64,000 nt of DNA from the NCBI GenBank assembly GCA_963704535.1, contig OY969916.1:8308001-8372000 (forward strand). Direction: 5' to 3'. A program made the position numbers and the translations under genes. Below are positions 61,822 to 64,000 of the stretch, in pieces. Each line of letters opens with the position of its first letter. Positions within the stretch are counted from its first letter, which is position 1. Origin of the DNA: G963704535 sp963704535 (GTDB taxonomy: Bacteria; Chloroflexota; Chloroflexia; Chloroflexales; Roseiflexaceae). The notes under the pieces are model-generated. The model was not told the origin of the DNA. It saw only the letters and a program-made list of their open reading frames with translations, and ran no database searches.

Positions 61822-61936
61822 CGTCGGGCTGCGAAGAGGCAAACCTGTCGAAAGGCAGGGACGCAAAGTGCTGGACCTACAGTCGATCTTTGTTTGATCG
61901 CTACTATGGTTGCCAGGCCGCCGAACAGCCGAGACG
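61822..61936 (+). promoter_or_regulatory. Cyclic-di-GMP-I (GEMM) riboswitch aptamer
   Basis: The GEMM consensus is plain: GGCAAACCTGTCGAAAGGCA (first hairpin with GAAA tetraloop) and GGGACGCAAAGTGCTGGACC, then CTACAG, and the second-arm GGTTGCCAGGCCGCCG. The closing stem pairs CGTC/GGCTG (61822-61831) with CAGCC/GACG (61926-61936). It lies ~90 bases before the S8 protease start. A GTATC/GATAC hairpin (61937-61953) follows in the expression platform. Confidence 0.92.
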
Positions 61937-62024
61937 TATCCGTGTAGATACGACAAAGTATCCGCGTGGCTACCCGGGCAGGACAGTTTCACGGAAACGT
62001 TGCAGCATTACAAGGAGGCTGGTA

Positions 62025-63917
62025 GTGAAACGCTATCGAGTTCTAGGTCTTCTCTTCCTCGCGCTCTCGCTCTGCTCCTGGCGCCCGCTTCCTCAACAGC
62101 CGGCCGCGCAGGTGATTGTCATGGGGCGGTCATCCGAGCAGGCCGCCACTGCCATCCAGCAGGTCCATGGGTCAGTGGAGCGGTACCTCAACATCGTCAA
62201 TGGCGTGGTCGCCAATGTCGATCAGCAGCAGATCGGGTATCTGCGGTCACAGGGCTTCAGCGTCGCCCTTAATGCTCCATTGAGCACCGCCGCTACCCCC
62301 GCCGCCCGCACGACCGGATCAAATGGGATCTATCCCTCCACCGCGCTTGGCATCGATGCAGAACGCCCTGGTCGCTTAACTGGCCGCGGCGTGACTGTCG
62401 CGATCGTCAACTCGGGTCTGCCCACCATCCCCGATCTCAAGTCCAATAAGGCGCTTGACGACGGCAGCCTCGCGGCCTACGAGCGGGATGGCAGCTTCCT
62501 GATCTACCGCGACTTCACCGGCCCGACGCGGCGCAGCCGCGACCCCTATGGCCACGGCACTCATATCGCCGGGACGATCGCCGACGCGACGCCGATCGAG
62601 GAACGCGCACCCAAGCGCTGGCGCGGCATCGCGCCCGATGCCAACCTGGTGGTGGCGCGGGCGCTTGGCGATGACGGGAGCGGGACCTACGCCGACGCGA
62701 TCGCCGCGATCGAGTGGATCGTCAGCATCAAGGATCAATATCAGATTCGCGTGCTCAACCTGTCCCTGTTCGCCCCGGTGCAAAGCCTGTACTGGGCTGA
62801 TCCAATGAACCAGGCGGTGATGCGCGCCTGGCAATCGGGCCTGGTGGTGGTGGTCGCCGCCGGCAACAACGGCCCGACGGCCGAGTCGGTGGCGGTCCCA
62901 GGGAATAGCCCGTATGTCATCACTGTCGGCGCCTACCGCTCAGCCGCAGTTTCCGGCTCCGGGCAGGACGAGATGACCCAGTTCTCGGCGCGTGGGCCGA
63001 CGCCTGATTCAGGCTTCGTCAAGCCCGACGTTATGGCGCCGGGGGTGCGGGTGATTGCCGGCCTGCCCAGGAACTCAGCGCTGGCCGAAAGCGCGGCGCC
63101 AGGCGAGGTCCTGAAGCATACCGAACTGGACCTGGCCGGCACCAAGTCGCACGTCGGCTTGTTCCAGCTCAGCGGCACGTCGATGGCGGCCGCCGAGGTC
63201 AGCGGGCTGGTCGCGCTGCTGCTCGAGCAGCGGCCGAACCTGACCAACGATCAGGTGAAATGGCTGCTCTCGCGCAACGCGCGCCTGGCCGTCGATGCTC
63301 AGACCGGGAAGGCAGCCTACTCGACTTGGGAGCAGGGCTTTGGCCGGGTCGACGCAGCAGGGCTGCTCTCCTACCGGGGGGAGGTCGGCGCGGCGAACCT
63401 GCGGATGGATATCGCGCGGGACCTGGACCGGGAGAATGGACAGCACTACGTCGGCACAAGCGCCTATGATCAGGCGACGGGGTTGTACTCCATCCCGGCA
63501 GCCGGTGACTCGATGAGCACCTACTTCAACTGGTGTGGTCAGTTTGTGTCCTGGCCAGGAAGCGTAGGTCTCGGCGGTTGTGGTTCTTCGGGCGGCGGGA
63601 CGACCGAGCCGAGTGCAGGGAGCATCTGGTCGGGCGCCGGGAGCATCTGGTCGGGCGCCGGGAGCATCTGGTCGGGCGCCGGGAGCATCTGGTCGGGCGC
63701 CGGGAGCATCTGGTCGGGCGCAGGAAGCATCTGGTCGGGCGCAGGAAGCATCTGGTCGGGCGCAGGAAGCATCTGGTCAGGCCACGGTAGTATCTGGTCG
63801 GGCGCCGGGAGTATCTGGTCGGGCGCCGGGAGTATCTGGTCGGGCGCCGGGAGTATCTGGTCAGGTGGCGTGATCAGGTCAGGGCTTACGGTTTCCTGGA
63901 ACGGCGACGGCTCCTGA
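62025..63917 (+). CDS. Secreted S8 (subtilisin-like) protease with AGSIWSG heptapeptide repeats
   Basis: A 630-residue protein starting at GTG 62025 after AAGGAGG; the longer frame upstream only translates the riboswitch. The signal peptide is RVLGLLFLALSLCSW, then an inhibitor-like propeptide (VVANVDQQQIGYLRSQGFSV). The catalytic domain has YGHGTHIAGTIAD (His), AAGNNGPTAESV (oxyanion Asn) and LSGTSMAAAEVSGL (Ser). Where the catalytic Asp is expected (VAVIDTG) it reads VAIVNSG, with Asn. The C-terminal ~85 residues are twelve AGSIWSG-type repeats after a CGSSGGG linker. Expression is under a c-di-GMP riboswitch. Confidence 0.9.
   Translation: MKRYRVLGLLFLALSLCSWRPLPQQPAAQVIVMGRSSEQAATAIQQVHGSVERYLNIVNGVVANVDQQQIGYLRSQGFSVALNAPLSTAATPAARTTGSNGIYPSTALGIDAERPGRLTGRGVTVAIVNSGLPTIPDLKSNKALDDGSLAAYERDGSFLIYRDFTGPTRRSRDPYGHGTHIAGTIADATPIEERAPKRWRGIAPDANLVVARALGDDGSGTYADAIAAIEWIVSIKDQYQIRVLNLSLFAPVQSLYWADPMNQAVMRAWQSGLVVVVAAGNNGPTAESVAVPGNSPYVITVGAYRSAAVSGSGQDEMTQFSARGPTPDSGFVKPDVMAPGVRVIAGLPRNSALAESAAPGEVLKHTELDLAGTKSHVGLFQLSGTSMAAAEVSGLVALLLEQRPNLTNDQVKWLLSRNARLAVDAQTGKAAYSTWEQGFGRVDAAGLLSYRGEVGAANLRMDIARDLDRENGQHYVGTSAYDQATGLYSIPAAGDSMSTYFNWCGQFVSWPGSVGLGGCGSSGGGTTEPSAGSIWSGAGSIWSGAGSIWSGAGSIWSGAGSIWSGAGSIWSGAGSIWSGAGSIWSGHGSIWSGAGSIWSGAGSIWSGAGSIWSGGVIRSGLTVSWNGDGS
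63615..63866 (+). repeat. Twelve 21-bp tandem repeats encoding AGSIWSG
   Basis: Units read GCCGGGAGCATCTGGTCGGG plus C, with variants GCAGGAAGC and CACGGTAGT. The unit length keeps frame. The reading frame is open on the other strand too, but only as a shadow. Confidence 0.95.
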
Positions 63918-63946
63918 TCGGCGCCCGTTCCTACCGGCTGATGGAC

Positions 63947-63990
63947 AAAAGAGGAGGTGGATGGCAGCGGCCCATCCACCTCCTCTTTTT
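63947..63990 (+). terminator. Strong intrinsic terminator after the S8 protease gene
   Basis: AAAAGAGGAGGTGGATGG (63947-63964) pairs with CCATCCACCTCCTCTTTT (63972-63989), ending in a T run. Confidence 0.92.
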
Positions 63991-64000
63991 GTGGCATTCG

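Noticed and set aside
61752..62024. Longer N-terminus for the S8 protease
   Set aside because: This frame translates the c-di-GMP aptamer. The GTG at 62025 has AAGGAGG and starts directly with a signal peptide.
63615..63866. CRISPR array
   Set aside because: The 21-bp units are contiguous with no spacers and encode protein repeats.
63539..63997. Minus-strand frame with PAPDQIL repeats
   Set aside because: It is the mirror of the AGSIWSG repeats. The plus strand has the signal peptide, protease motifs and terminator.

Overview
The window is a high-GC bacterial chromosome segment, most likely from the Chloroflexota (a filamentous Chloroflexia of the Roseiflexus/Kouleothrix kind). This is an inference from a complex I operon with two nuoM genes and no nuoE/F/G, paired FhaA/FhaB proteins, a large NB-ARC/TPR regulator, a PknB kinase with a PQQ propeller, and very many palindromic repeats between genes. 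Eleven genes carry single-base frameshifts, including essential rho and five complex I genes. Most look like one-base insertions outside homopolymers, which fits an uncorrected long-read assembly better than biology.

Layout. 1-1433: tail of an aminotransferase gene and a small unknown gene. 1428-6500 (minus strand): a compact seven-gene cluster that looks like a RiPP (modified peptide) locus. It has a PqqD-type recognition protein, an HprK-like kinase, an S26-type peptidase, a 44-residue precursor peptide with a lasso-type YxxP leader, a two-gene ABC exporter and a nucleotidyltransferase. No lasso cyclase, radical SAM enzyme or transglutaminase-like leader protease is present. 6785-11019: hydrolase, GH2 glycosidase and M20 amidohydrolase operon. 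11087-12485: ECF sigma factor coupled to an O6-alkylguanine methyltransferase fused to a C-terminal Ada zinc domain. 12943-13900: EamA exporter. 14075-29248: complex I operon nuoABCDIHJKLMMN, with an IS5-family element inserted at the nuoL stop codon. 29786-34390: FhaB, FhaA, endonuclease III, an AIM24 protein and Rho. 35488-40843: alaS, a membrane protein with a baseplate-J-like region, and ruvX. 40944-45585: sugar kinase/isomerase/glycosyltransferase group, an aminotransferase and an SDR. 45871-47320: SufR-like regulator and superoxide dismutase. 47801-52814: YtfQ/R/T/YjfF-type sugar ABC transporter. 53079-56593: FHA winged-helix regulator, a Cys/Met PLP enzyme and an insertion sequence. 56772-63917: PknB-PQQ kinase, a degenerate-cyclase NB-ARC TPR protein, and a secreted S8 protease behind a cyclic-di-GMP-I riboswitch.

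Three repeat families run through the window. (1) Hairpins whose arms are tandem heptamers (AAGAACC, GGAGATT, GTCAGTT, ACGTGAA and others), about 18 copies. Two sit in frame inside the GH2 gene and alaS, and others supply stop codons. (2) MITE-like elements of about 115 bp whose two different ends match the two ends of the insertion sequence at 54942-56593, so that element is the likely source of their transposase. (3) GGGGAGTTTGAGGGG-core palindromes with about 11 copies, mostly at gene 3' ends. Elements are nested in each other in at least two places. No tRNA, rRNA or CRISPR array was seen.
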